Source of the DNA: Planctomycetaceae bacterium
GTDB lineage: Bacteria > Planctomycetota > Phycisphaerae > Phycisphaerales > SM1A02
DNA: 14,532 bases
Direction: 5' to 3'
NCBI GenBank assembly: GCA_002737585.1
Contig: NSIA01000195.1
Location: forward strand, 1 to 14,532
A program made the translations under genes and the position numbers. The notes beneath the pieces are model-generated. The model was given only the letters and a program-made list of their open reading frames with translations, made no database searches and was not told where the DNA came from. Shown piece after piece: positions 9,001 to 14,532 of this stretch. Numbering within the stretch: the stretch's first letter is position 1; the number at the start of each line of letters is the position of its first letter.

Positions 9001-10091
9001 CGCAACTGCCGCCACATCTGCGCCTGCATATCGAGGTGGTATCAGATGCGGGTGACGTCCTTGCTGCTGGCGATGACATTGCCGCGCTGCGACGATCGTT
9101 GGCTCCCAAGGCTGCCGCGCATCGCGAAGGACTCTTGGAGCGAGCCTTTCAAAGCCATTGGAATCGCTCTGGATTGCGCACCTTCGACCTGGACGAACTT
9201 CCAGATCGCATCGAAGCCACCGTTGACGGGCTCCGTGTCGTGGCATGGCCGATGTTGGTGGATGGCGGTGATTCGGTATCGCTTGGACTTGCCCCGGATG
9301 CGGAGGCAGCGGAGCGATCCACGCGTTTGGCCATGCGCACGCTGCATTCCATTACGGCTCGGGATGCCATTCGGCATCACTTGGAGTACGCCTCTGGATT
9401 CCAAGAATTGCTAATGACTTGGCTTGCATCCACTCGGCTGGGCCGTGAGCCATTGATGGCTGCGCTGGTTTCTGCCGTAGCAGGGCGCGCGTTTGTGGAT
9501 GATCGCCCCATCGTGCGCACACCCGCTGAGTTTGAAGCACGGGTCGATCAGGGCGCTGCCGTCCTCAGTACGGCCGTGCAAGAGGTTGTTCGTGCTGCGC
9601 TGGCGTTGCACACGCGGTCAGTGGAAGTTCTTGAAGCCATCGATGGTCCAATGCCTTCGTCATGGCGTGCGGCGGTGGACGACATCGCTCGGCAGCGGCA
9701 GCGCTTGGCCGCGCCCGACGCATTGGCGCGCATCCCGTGGCAAGATGTTCAGCACCTGATTCGCTATGTGGCAGCGCTCGGTTTGCGCGCTCGCAAGTTG
9801 CGCACTGCTGGACCGGAGCGTGATGCAGTGTCCATGATCGAAGTGGCGCGCTGGGAGGATGAAATGTCCCGAGCAGAGGCGGCGTTGGCAGCCGAGGGTC
9901 GGGGCACAGCGGCCATCGCACCGTTTCGGATGCTCCTGGAGGAGTACCGGGTCAGCTTGTTTGCCCAAGAACTGCGAACGTCTATTCCAATCAGCGCCGA
10001 ACGCCTGGAACGGGCGTGGCGCGATCGCGGTCAGTTTGTCCAGCAACCGAGCAGCAAACCAAGGTCCGCTCCGTTCACCACACCGTCGTGA
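6099..10091 (+). CDS. hrpA: ATP-dependent DEAH-box RNA helicase HrpA
   Basis: This is a 1330-aa cytoplasmic RNA helicase, close to the 1300 aa of E. coli HrpA, a family tied to mRNA processing and ribosome rescue. Visible motifs are Walker A GDTGSGKT at 108-115, DEAH at 205-208, SAT at 237-239 and motif VI QRKGRCGR at 402-409. A winged-helix/HA2 region follows (about 450-550), then the OB-type region, and the long C-terminal DUF3418 part typical of HrpA fills about 720-1310. The sequence around YPDDLPVAQ (81-89) matches the HrpA lead-in to the helicase core. The start is uncertain: TTG at 6099 gives an N-terminus that aligns with the family but has no Shine-Dalgarno, while GTG at 6132 is a second choice. 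The last 61 bp overlap the convergent dockerin gene, so the Pro/Ser-rich tail is antisense to its dockerin repeat. Confidence 0.96.
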   Translation: MGRIQTYNPFAVLERIRRLQELLAGCPAQEQPGFRRRLAGLTRGSGRQEPSESAVTAVERDIVRSSERRAARAQRVPPVTYPDDLPVAQARDRIRDALVRHQVVIVSGDTGSGKTTQLPKICLEAGRGVDGLITMTQPRRIAARSVAARIAAELQTTLGGTVGFKVRFDDRTSEHSLVRVVTDGVLLAEIERDPLLLRSDTVIVDEAHERSLNIDFLLGYLKRLLPKRPDLKVIVASATIDVDRFSEHFGNAPVVQVDGRLHPIETRWRPLDDEASDSSPAERAVKGVEECLDSGPGDILVFLSGERDIQDAADALSRVPAARGVEVLPLYARLPVAEQDRVFHVGRSRRIILATNVAETSVTVPGIRFVVDTGIARIARWSGRTRVLRLPVEPIARASADQRKGRCGRVGPGVCIRLYSEEDFLAREPFTAPELLRTNLANVILQMKALGLGEIAQFPFLETPSPRLVAEGLETLAELGAVDRRGDLTALGKRMATLPVDPRLARTVLAAIDEGALAEGLVIAAALSIQDPRERPAGQGGAADFAQLIFRDQESDFLSLLKLWRRWRTESAALGSSALRRWCREHFISHQRMREWAELHEQLRSMVSERLGMRAAPLADACDANRIHRAMLAGFVSQLGFRGEDGEYRTATGGRFAIFPGSTLARRTPNWVVAAEIVETSRRFGRTLARVQGDWVERIAPHLVERIRSEPHWVRATGQVAAWERVQFGELTIVPRRRVPWGPVQPEDARNIFIQCALVDGDCDLDAPFIKHNHALRLRIEAMEAKRRERGLLVDSEARFAFFDARVPTDVHSIPSFERWRRRVESRDSRTLFMRESDLLASTPDADMSLRFPDAIDIGGGASAELRYELSPGTALDGIHARIAIGDLGSTTTDRLEWLVPGLLAEKIEALIRTLPKRLRVRLFPLREVAEAAAETIPFAEGSILESVAAHLAKVAGMSLTAGDFDRTQLPPHLRLHIEVVSDAGDVLAAGDDIAALRRSLAPKAAAHREGLLERAFQSHWNRSGLRTFDLDELPDRIEATVDGLRVVAWPMLVDGGDSVSLGLAPDAEAAERSTRLAMRTLHSITARDAIRHHLEYASGFQELLMTWLASTRLGREPLMAALVSAVAGRAFVDDRPIVRTPAEFEARVDQGAAVLSTAVQEVVRAALALHTRSVEVLEAIDGPMPSSWRAAVDDIARQRQRLAAPDALARIPWQDVQHLIRYVAALGLRARKLRTAGPERDAVSMIEVARWEDEMSRAEAALAAEGRGTAAIAPFRMLLEEYRVSLFAQELRTSIPISAERLERAWRDRGQFVQQPSSKPRSAPFTTPS

Positions 10092-11611
10092 TTCAGGTCA
10101 TACGGTGAGCCATTTGCTGGACCCCATGCTCCGAGCAGTAGACCAAGGTCGGCACCATTCACAATTCCATCACCGTTGACGTCGCCGCACACGGTGGGCA
10201 GTCCCAACGATCCATCCACATTCAGCCGCGCGCCAAGAAGATCCGTGACGCCAACAGCGCCGGACTCCCAGATCGCTAGCACTCCGGCGGGCGTGCCAGA
10301 GGCAGCCATGAACACCATGCGGCCAACGAAGCCAACACCAGTCAGCACCACGGGACTGGCCCAACGTGGAGTGCCCAGCGCGTCGTAGGAATAGGCGCGA
10401 GCCGTTTGTGCGCCGTATGCCGGAGACCGCACCGATGAGAACGTTGGGAACTCAGCAAGCATGGCAACCCGAGCCTGGGTTTCTTCATAGGTGGTCGCGG
10501 TTGGTGAGAAGTTCACGCCGATATCGCCCCAGAGTCGCGTTCCATCTTCGGAAAAACTCTGCCCGCCCGAGCCGTACAAACTGGAGTTCGGCACGTGCTC
10601 GGTCCACGCCACGTAGATGCGTCGAAGGATCGGGTCATACGCCGCGTTGGGCGCCACACGCTCCAGGTTGGTGGCGGCGGTCACGCCGGCGCCGTTCGTT
10701 CCAAAGCGAAGCGCGCCAGTTGGCGAGACCCACTGTGCATAGCTTTGCAGCGGTCCGGTTCCGTACCAAGAGAAGATCGCTCCACCTTCACCATCAGAGA
10801 TGAACGATGGAAAGTTGCCAAATTGCAGTGATCCAGTTGTAAACACACGAACGTTGGTTGCCACCCATTGCGCAGCGCCAGTGGAAGAGAACTTCTGCGC
10901 TTGAATGGTCTTTGCGCCAGTGAAGGTTGTGTATCGCACCACCGACGCAATGACGCTGCCGCCATCGCCTGGTTGCAAGTCAGAGAGAAAGGTGGTTGCC
11001 GTGCCGTCGGAGATAGTGGCGACCGTTGCCCATGCAGCGGTGCCCTCCGGCGTCAGACGCATGACTTTGGCTCTGCTGCTTTCGGTCCAACCTGCAACGG
11101 CTGCACCGTCACCAGCGCGTCCGGCTTTGGGTGAATTCACCACAGCGGTTGATGAAAGGGTGACGCCGTTGGCGCCCCACAGCAACACGCCTGACGGAGA
11201 CACTGCCTGCGCAATGATCTTGAGCCCGCCGATGTCACTCCGTGTCACGATGACTGCGTTGCCAGCGGCATCCGAAGTCAAGCCGTAATCCTCCGTGCTA
11301 CTGAAATTCGTGTCGAGCACGCGGACGCCCTTGTTGGGCCACTGACCGATGCCGTTGGCGTCGTAGCGTTGCACCCACGGGTCATACCCGCCAGTACTGT
11401 TGTCGTACCAGCTCATGTAGAAGCCGCCGGTGGGGATATTCACCACCTTGGACTGCACTTGGTCATTTGTTCCAGAAGCAAGCACGTCCGGCGTGTTGGG
11501 ATCCGACGTGAACTGCGCTACGGCGTTTGCACACGCCATGCACATCGCAAAGGTGGCTGCCACAGCTCCGATCTTGACGTTGAGAGGGATCACTAACACA
11601 GTGTGCCACAC
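10031..11611 (-). CDS. Secreted seven-repeat beta-propeller-like protein with C-terminal dockerin repeats
   Basis: 526 aa from a GTG start (GTG at 11599 or 11593 would also keep the signal). Residues about 10-33 form a Sec signal peptide with likely cleavage at AVA-QF. The body shows seven copies of a unit of about 20 residues, pattern x-Q-x-x-S-x-x-G-x-x-x-W-x-x-x-G-V-x-L, near 79, 134, 182, 237, 291, 350 and 404. They alternate with Gly-rich strands such as SDGEGGAIFSW (272-282), consistent with a seven-bladed propeller. The C-terminus has two dockerin-like calcium loops, DVNGDGIVN (477-485) and DLNHDGVVN (505-513), each followed by GADLGLLLG and a Trp. In planctomycetes such ends are common on secreted proteins; their partner is not known here and no cohesin is in the window. 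Function unknown: extracellular, perhaps binding. No clear Shine-Dalgarno. The gene overlaps hrpA by 61 bp at its 3' end. Confidence 0.85.
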   Translation of the reverse strand: MWHTVLVIPLNVKIGAVAATFAMCMACANAVAQFTSDPNTPDVLASGTNDQVQSKVVNIPTGGFYMSWYDNSTGGYDPWVQRYDANGIGQWPNKGVRVLDTNFSSTEDYGLTSDAAGNAVIVTRSDIGGLKIIAQAVSPSGVLLWGANGVTLSSTAVVNSPKAGRAGDGAAVAGWTESSRAKVMRLTPEGTAAWATVATISDGTATTFLSDLQPGDGGSVIASVVRYTTFTGAKTIQAQKFSSTGAAQWVATNVRVFTTGSLQFGNFPSFISDGEGGAIFSWYGTGPLQSYAQWVSPTGALRFGTNGAGVTAATNLERVAPNAAYDPILRRIYVAWTEHVPNSSLYGSGGQSFSEDGTRLWGDIGVNFSPTATTYEETQARVAMLAEFPTFSSVRSPAYGAQTARAYSYDALGTPRWASPVVLTGVGFVGRMVFMAASGTPAGVLAIWESGAVGVTDLLGARLNVDGSLGLPTVCGDVNGDGIVNGADLGLLLGAWGPANGSPYDLNHDGVVNGADLGLLLGCWTN

Positions 11612-11644
11612 CCGGTGGCTTCCCGACCCCTGAATTCGTAAAGA

Positions 11645-11650
11645 ATTATC
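11645..11650 (-). promoter_or_regulatory. Possible -10 element for the propeller/dockerin gene
   Basis: The minus strand reads GATAAT in an AT-rich pocket (about 11637-11665) that stands out from GC-rich surroundings. A start site about 7 nt downstream would leave a leader of roughly 25-30 nt before the GTG start. No good -35 hexamer is found at the expected spacing, so this is only a candidate. Confidence 0.3.
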
Positions 11651-11678
11651 GAGACGTAAATAAAAGGGACAGATCCAC

Positions 11679-11684
11679 CATAAT
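11679..11684 (+). promoter_or_regulatory. Candidate -10 box for the putative plus-strand RNA
   Basis: CATAAT differs from TATAAT at one position and lies about 7 nt before the proposed RNA start near 11691. The hexamer 17 nt upstream (GTAAAT) is a poor -35, so support is weak. Confidence 0.25.
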
Positions 11685-11690
11685 TACGCC

Positions 11691-11815
11691 CGATAGTCCT
11701 TGCGCTGCGGCACAAACCACGGCACTCTAGCAGCTGCCTGAAAGGGCAGCAGCGAGTCCGAGGAGCGGGGCTCCCACGTGGGGTGGGGCCCGGCACCCGG
11801 GCTCGCAGCATTTTT
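11691..11815 (+). ncRNA. Putative structured small RNA (unrecognised family)
   Basis: Between two minus-strand genes, the plus strand carries a compact fold. An outer stem pairs GCTGCG (11704-11709) with CGCAGC (11804-11809), and the second arm runs straight into A-TTTTT (11811-11815). Inside are an imperfect hairpin at 11721-11759 whose top is GCTGCCT-GAAA-GGGCAGC, a GNRA tetraloop that exists only in the plus-strand RNA; a small GGAGC-GGG-GCTCC hairpin (11762-11774); and GCCCGG-CAC-CCGGGC (11788-11802). A CATAAT box (11679-11684) would place a start near 11691. I could not match it to SRP RNA, RNase P, tmRNA or 6S by their conserved cores. It could instead be structured spacer or a terminator complex. 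The 5' end is a guess. Confidence 0.35.
11786..11815 (+). terminator. Terminator-like GC hairpin(s) and T-tract, plus strand
   Basis: GCCCGG-CAC-CCGGGC (11788-11802, extendable by a G-U and a G-C pair) is followed by CGCAGC, then A and TTTTT at 11811-11815. The T-tract directly follows the second arm of the longer outer stem (GCTGCG with CGCAGC). Orientation is plus, opposite to both flanking genes, so it would end a plus-strand transcript and not the kinase gene. No comparable T-run is seen for the minus strand. Confidence 0.4.
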
Positions 11816-11860
11816 AGACAAAGTCCGAAGGGCGCATTCCGTCTTGGAAGGGATTTCCGC

Positions 11861-11894
11861 ACTCGGGGCTCACCCATACTCGCGGGGCTCACCC
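11861..11894. repeat. Short direct repeat spanning the stop of the ABC1-kinase gene
   Basis: GGGGCTCACCC occurs at 11865-11875 and again at 11884-11894, each preceded by ACTCG (the second with CG inserted). The second copy contains the TGA stop of the kinase gene (11889-11891 on the minus strand). A partial third copy, GCGGGGCTC, lies at 11765-11773 inside the putative RNA. This looks like a small local duplication. Confidence 0.7.
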
Positions 11895-13637
11895 GTTCAG
11901 TTTGCGCTCGTCCCGTTCCTCTTCGCGCACCGAGCGCGTGACACCACGGCGGGTTCGCCAGATGTCCCAGATCAATCCGACGGAGAGGAAACCGGCCAGG
12001 AGGAATCCAACCAGGCCAATGGTTCCCACCATGCCTGCAGTGTCGCCATGGGCGGCATGCAGCAGGACTGAGCTGGCAACAAGCAACGCACTGATGAGCA
12101 GCGCATAGGCAACCGTGGTTGCCATGTGCTCCACGGTCATCCGGAATCGCTCAATGCCTTCGAAGTGGAAATTGACCTTCGCTTCACCCAGCCGAATCTT
12201 TCGGAGAATTCCAGTGATCTGCTTGGGCAGCGAATCGATGAGCTCCGCATAGGAGAACAGCGTGTTGGTAAATCGCTTGGTGAGTGCCTTGGGCGAGTAG
12301 CGGTCGTTCACCAACTTATAGATGAACGGCTTCGCTGCGTCGATGACTTCGTAGTCGGGCTCAATGTCGCGCGCAACACCTTCAATGGTGCCCATCGCCT
12401 TGATGAGAAGCACCATGTCCGCCGGGCAGCGAACCTTGTAATCGCGCAGGATTTGATAGAACTTATCAAGCACGGTTGCAATATCAATTTCTGCGATCGG
12501 CTTGCCGACAAATTGATCCACCACCTCTTGTACATCGTCAAGGAGGGCGCGCTCGTCAATGGAATCGGGCTCCACATTGCCCATGCGCATGGCGGCGCGC
12601 ATGACCATGCGTGCGTCGCCGGTGGCCACGCCAAAGACCAGTTCTGCAATTCGCTGCCGCGCATCGGCGCCGATGCGACCAACCATGCCGCAGTCGATGA
12701 ATGTCACACGACCATCGTCATGGATGAAGATATTGCCGGGGTGCGGATCGGCATGGAAGAAGCCCAGTTCGAGCGTCTGTCGGAAGACTGCCCGTGCGCC
12801 GTTGGCAACGATCTTCTTGCGAATATCAAGGGGAATCGACGCGTACGGAGTGCGCGCGAGCAGCTTGCCCTGAATCTTCTCAATGGTCAGAACGCCAGTG
12901 GTAGTTGCTTCCCAGTACACCTTCGGGAAGCTAATGCCCGGGTCGCTCGCAAACGAATTTCGCATGCGGTCGGTGCTGCGGGCTTCAATAGTCAGGTTGG
13001 TCTCGCGCCGCAGTTCCTCGCGGAATTCAGCCACAATTTCCATGGGGCTGAAACCACTCTTGGACAATCGCTCCTCGGTGAGTCGGGCGACAAAGGCAAG
13101 CGCCTCCATGTCAGCCTCAATCTGATTCGCTGCATCGGGGCGCAGCAACTTGATGACCACCTCTGAACCATCCTTCCAGATGGCACTGTGCACTTGCGCC
13201 ATGCTGGCAGCAGCAAGCGGCTCGGGATCGATCCACTGAAACAGATCGTCGGTTCGTCCCTTCAGTTGTTCATCAAGCGCAGCACGAACGCGGTCGAAGG
13301 GGATCTTTGGGCAGTCAGCCTGCAGGCGCGCAAATTCGTCTGCCAGCGCATCGGGAATCAGGTCGCGGCGCGTGGAAAGAATCTGCCCGATCTTGATGAA
13401 GGTTGGCCCAAGTTCCTCCATCGCCTTGCGCAAGCGCACCTCAAGCGGCGCGGAGGACAGGTCGATCGTTCCATCCCGGCTGTACAACCAGTCCGCATTG
13501 GCCTTCCGAAGCGGCGAGAAGCCACTCTTGGAGATGAACGTTGCAAACCCATAACGAGCGAGTACCCCAATGACTTCACGGTACCTCTGTGCATTCTTGA
13601 GGCGTCTAGTGAGTGGGATGTCCATGACATTCGGCAT
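11889..13637 (-). CDS. ABC1/AarF/UbiB-family protein kinase-like membrane protein
   Basis: 582 aa, typical for bacterial UbiB/AarF. The family has an atypical protein-kinase-like fold with ATPase activity and supports isoprenoid-quinone or other lipid metabolism at the membrane; the substrate here is unknown. Diagnostic motifs are all present: KxGQ as KIGQ at 82-85, the Ala-rich loop AAASMAQVH at 142-150 that replaces the P-loop, the lysine in VIKLLRP (Lys163), the catalytic loop HADPHPGN at 295-302, and the metal-binding DCG at 315-317 in place of DFG. Two C-terminal membrane helices lie near 508-528 and 537-559, followed by a charged tail. The start ATG has no Shine-Dalgarno, but TAGAAT lies 6 nt upstream, so a leaderless message is possible; ATG at 13625 is an alternative. 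It lies 37 bp downstream of the DUF3553 gene on the same strand. Confidence 0.93.
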   Translation of the reverse strand: MPNVMDIPLTRRLKNAQRYREVIGVLARYGFATFISKSGFSPLRKANADWLYSRDGTIDLSSAPLEVRLRKAMEELGPTFIKIGQILSTRRDLIPDALADEFARLQADCPKIPFDRVRAALDEQLKGRTDDLFQWIDPEPLAAASMAQVHSAIWKDGSEVVIKLLRPDAANQIEADMEALAFVARLTEERLSKSGFSPMEIVAEFREELRRETNLTIEARSTDRMRNSFASDPGISFPKVYWEATTTGVLTIEKIQGKLLARTPYASIPLDIRKKIVANGARAVFRQTLELGFFHADPHPGNIFIHDDGRVTFIDCGMVGRIGADARQRIAELVFGVATGDARMVMRAAMRMGNVEPDSIDERALLDDVQEVVDQFVGKPIAEIDIATVLDKFYQILRDYKVRCPADMVLLIKAMGTIEGVARDIEPDYEVIDAAKPFIYKLVNDRYSPKALTKRFTNTLFSYAELIDSLPKQITGILRKIRLGEAKVNFHFEGIERFRMTVEHMATTVAYALLISALLVASSVLLHAAHGDTAGMVGTIGLVGFLLAGFLSVGLIWDIWRTRRGVTRSVREEERDERKLNG

Positions 13638-13643
13638 CCGGGG

Positions 13644-13649
13644 ATTCTA
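13644..13649 (-). promoter_or_regulatory. -10-like box directly before the ABC1-kinase start
   Basis: The minus strand reads GTTAGAAT, then CCCCGG and the ATG. TAGAAT matches TATAAT at five of six positions, and its distance would put the transcription start on or next to the ATG, giving a leaderless mRNA. No clear -35 is present at 17 nt. If real, the kinase has its own promoter inside the 37-bp gap after the DUF3553 gene. Confidence 0.35.
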
Positions 13650-13675
13650 ACGATCTGCCCGCAGCGCCTGTTGCC

Positions 13676-14305
13676 TCAACGAAACTGGCTAATCTTGCGC
13701 ATGGCTGCCATGGCTGCCGGTGGTGCACCTCGGCTTGCATCCTCAAGCGATCCGGGTTCCTTCCGAGCCTCTTGCAGCAATTTTCCCAACTGTGCGTCAA
13801 GCGCAAAGCGCCAACGTTGAAAGAACGATTCCAGTTCGTGCCTACTAAATCGGCTCATTGGGTCGTTCAGACCGCTCTGTGCAACCGCCCAATCGATGAG
13901 TTTGCTGCCGCCATCAAAGCGGTACAGGGCAAACGTGTTCTTGAGGCGCCTGCCCACCGGAATGAATGGATCGGTGGCGGCATCGGGCAGGGCAATCATC
14001 ATGTCTTCTGGCTTGCTTTTCGATATTTCACCTAGCCAGCCAGCATCTGCCCGAGCGTGCATGTCGGCCAACGTGGGGCTTGAAGATGCTGCAGCCGCAA
14101 GTGAATCGGTCTCCACATGCTCCAATTCGGCCAAGCTTGCCAAGACGGTCTTCTCCCCAACATTTGGGAATCGAATCCAAATGCGCCGATCGGGTCTCCC
14201 CTCGCGGGTGATGACTTCGATCTTGGCGATAGACCCGACGCCCCATTCGGGGCGCTTGCAATGGCGAACTTTCTCGCCGATTTTGAAGGATGTCATCTGC
14301 GGCAT
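13676..14305 (-). CDS. DUF3553-type small protein, function unknown
   Basis: 209 aa from the chosen ATG; in-frame ATGs at 14296, 14353 and 14395 are alternatives. The N-terminus, MTSFKIGEKVRHCKRPEWG followed by VGSI and then IRFPNVGEKTV about 30 residues on, is the compact beta-barrel-like pattern of DUF3553 (typically VRHPKRPDWGLG with FxxxGxKxL), a domain seen alone or attached to helicases and other nucleic-acid enzymes. I prefer the later starts because residues upstream of this domain look non-conserved. The remainder is helical and charged, with no catalytic motif or signal peptide that I recognise, and it ends in an Ala/Pro-rich tail. The downstream kinase gene is 37 bp away on the same strand, so an operon is possible. 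Upstream it faces the YmdB-like gene. No clear Shine-Dalgarno supports any one start. Confidence 0.75.
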   Translation of the reverse strand: MPQMTSFKIGEKVRHCKRPEWGVGSIAKIEVITREGRPDRRIWIRFPNVGEKTVLASLAELEHVETDSLAAAASSSPTLADMHARADAGWLGEISKSKPEDMMIALPDAATDPFIPVGRRLKNTFALYRFDGGSKLIDWAVAQSGLNDPMSRFSRHELESFFQRWRFALDAQLGKLLQEARKEPGSLEDASRGAPPAAMAAMRKISQFR

Positions 14306-14454
14306 AGTGTCAGCTGAAGGTAATGGCTGAAGATCCGACCGATGGATCAACATTGGTGCCTGCACGCAACGATGGGGCGATTCCGGGTCGCGCATCTATT
14401 GCTTCTGGGCACTCGAACCATTCCAAGTTTCAGGAACAGGTTAGAGTGTAGCGC
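14306..14454. other. Divergent intergenic region
   Basis: These 149 bp separate the DUF3553 gene (minus) from the YmdB-like gene (plus) and should hold both promoters. Apart from the -10-like box next to the YmdB start, I see no convincing operator, riboswitch or hairpin. Part of it becomes coding if the DUF3553 gene starts further upstream. Confidence 0.5.
14442..14447 (+). promoter_or_regulatory. -10-like box directly before the YmdB-like start
   Basis: The plus strand reads GTTAGAGT, then GTAGCGC and the ATG. TAGAGT matches TATAAT at four of six positions and sits 7 nt from the start codon, the same layout as the kinase gene (GTTAGAAT, 6 nt, ATG). The AGGAACAGG at 14432-14440 is too far from the ATG to be a good ribosome binding site. 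This suggests, but does not prove, a leaderless start. Confidence 0.3.
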
Positions 14455-14532
14455 ATGAGTCGCACTGTCAACGTTGTGTTCCTTGGGGACATTAACGGCG
14501 CCCCCGGGAAGGCCGCCTTAGAGAAGTTCCTG
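14455..14532 (+). CDS. ymdB: YmdB-type metallophosphoesterase, N-terminal 26 codons (partial)
   Basis: The visible protein begins MSRTVNVVFLGDINGAPGK and continues in frame to the window edge. The pattern (hydrophobic strand)-GD-I-x-G-x-P-G-(K/R) is the first metal-binding motif of the YmdB family (TIGR00282), usually LFIGDIVGKPGR; the Asp of GD is a metal ligand. The family hydrolyses 2',3'-cyclic nucleotides in the cytoplasm and influences RNA turnover. The gene often lies next to rny (RNase Y), which would be outside this window if present. It is divergent from the DUF3553 gene. The rest, including the other metal ligands, is beyond the edge. Confidence 0.85.
   Translation, partial: MSRTVNVVFLGDINGAPGKAALEKFL

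Noticed and set aside
8386..9414. 342-codon plus-strand frame inside hrpA
   Set aside because: It overlaps the conserved DUF3418 part of HrpA in another frame, and its Cys/Trp/Arg-rich product resembles no family I know.
11721..11759. SRP (4.5S) RNA domain IV
   Set aside because: The hairpin has a GAAA tetraloop and a nearby GCAGC, but the conserved CAGG/AGCA symmetric internal loop and the GGAAGG context are missing.
11593..11892. 99-codon minus-strand frame across the intergenic gap
   Set aside because: It runs through the hairpin-rich element and into the start of the propeller gene, has no ribosome binding site, and its product is low-complexity Arg/Pro-rich.
1..14532. CRISPR array, insertion sequence or prophage remnants
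   Set aside because: No regularly spaced repeats, terminal inverted repeats, transposase, integrase or phage structural motifs were found; the genes are mainly chromosomal housekeeping.

Overview
The window looks like chromosomal DNA from a planctomycete of the Phycisphaerae type. The main clue is a secreted protein (10031-11611, minus) that ends in two dockerin-like calcium-loop repeats with the core NGADLGLLLG, a C-terminal signature I associate with Phycisphaerae. The lineage is therefore an inference from that motif plus the GC-rich, mixed-strand layout with few long operons. No transposon, phage, CRISPR or resistance gene was seen. The content is mostly housekeeping with some lineage-specific genes.

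Layout from left to right: positions 2-40 (+) hold the last 12 codons of a gene entering from the left, probably another dockerin-type C-terminus. It converges on smc (53-3943, minus), the chromosome-condensation ATPase, which starts at TTG behind a strong Shine-Dalgarno. Upstream of smc on the same strand is a lipoprotein with a FlgI (P-ring)-like N-terminal half and a HEAT-like segment (4041-5948), then tRNA-Val(UAC) at 6019-6091. Seven bases from the tRNA, and divergent from it, begins hrpA (6099-10091, +), a full-length DEAH RNA helicase. The 3' end of hrpA overlaps the 3' end of the dockerin/beta-propeller gene by 61 bp, tail to tail.

Between the propeller gene and the next minus-strand gene (an ABC1/UbiB-family kinase-like membrane protein, 11889-13637) lies a 277-bp gap. 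It contains a very GC-rich, highly foldable element followed by a T-tract on the plus strand, and I propose it as an undescribed small RNA (about 11691-11815). A DUF3553-type small protein (13676-14305, minus) sits 37 bp upstream of the kinase gene and may be co-transcribed with it. Divergent from it, the first 26 codons of a YmdB-type metallophosphoesterase run off the right edge (14455-14532, +).

The genes do not form one pathway. smc serves chromosome segregation, and hrpA, tRNA-Val and YmdB (if its family role holds) serve RNA biology. The FlgI-like lipoprotein and the propeller protein are envelope or secreted proteins. The features most worth following are the putative plus-strand RNA, the repeated convergence of dockerin-type gene ends on housekeeping genes, the FlgI-HEAT lipoprotein, the roughly 50-residue insertion in the SMC head, and hints of leaderless transcription.
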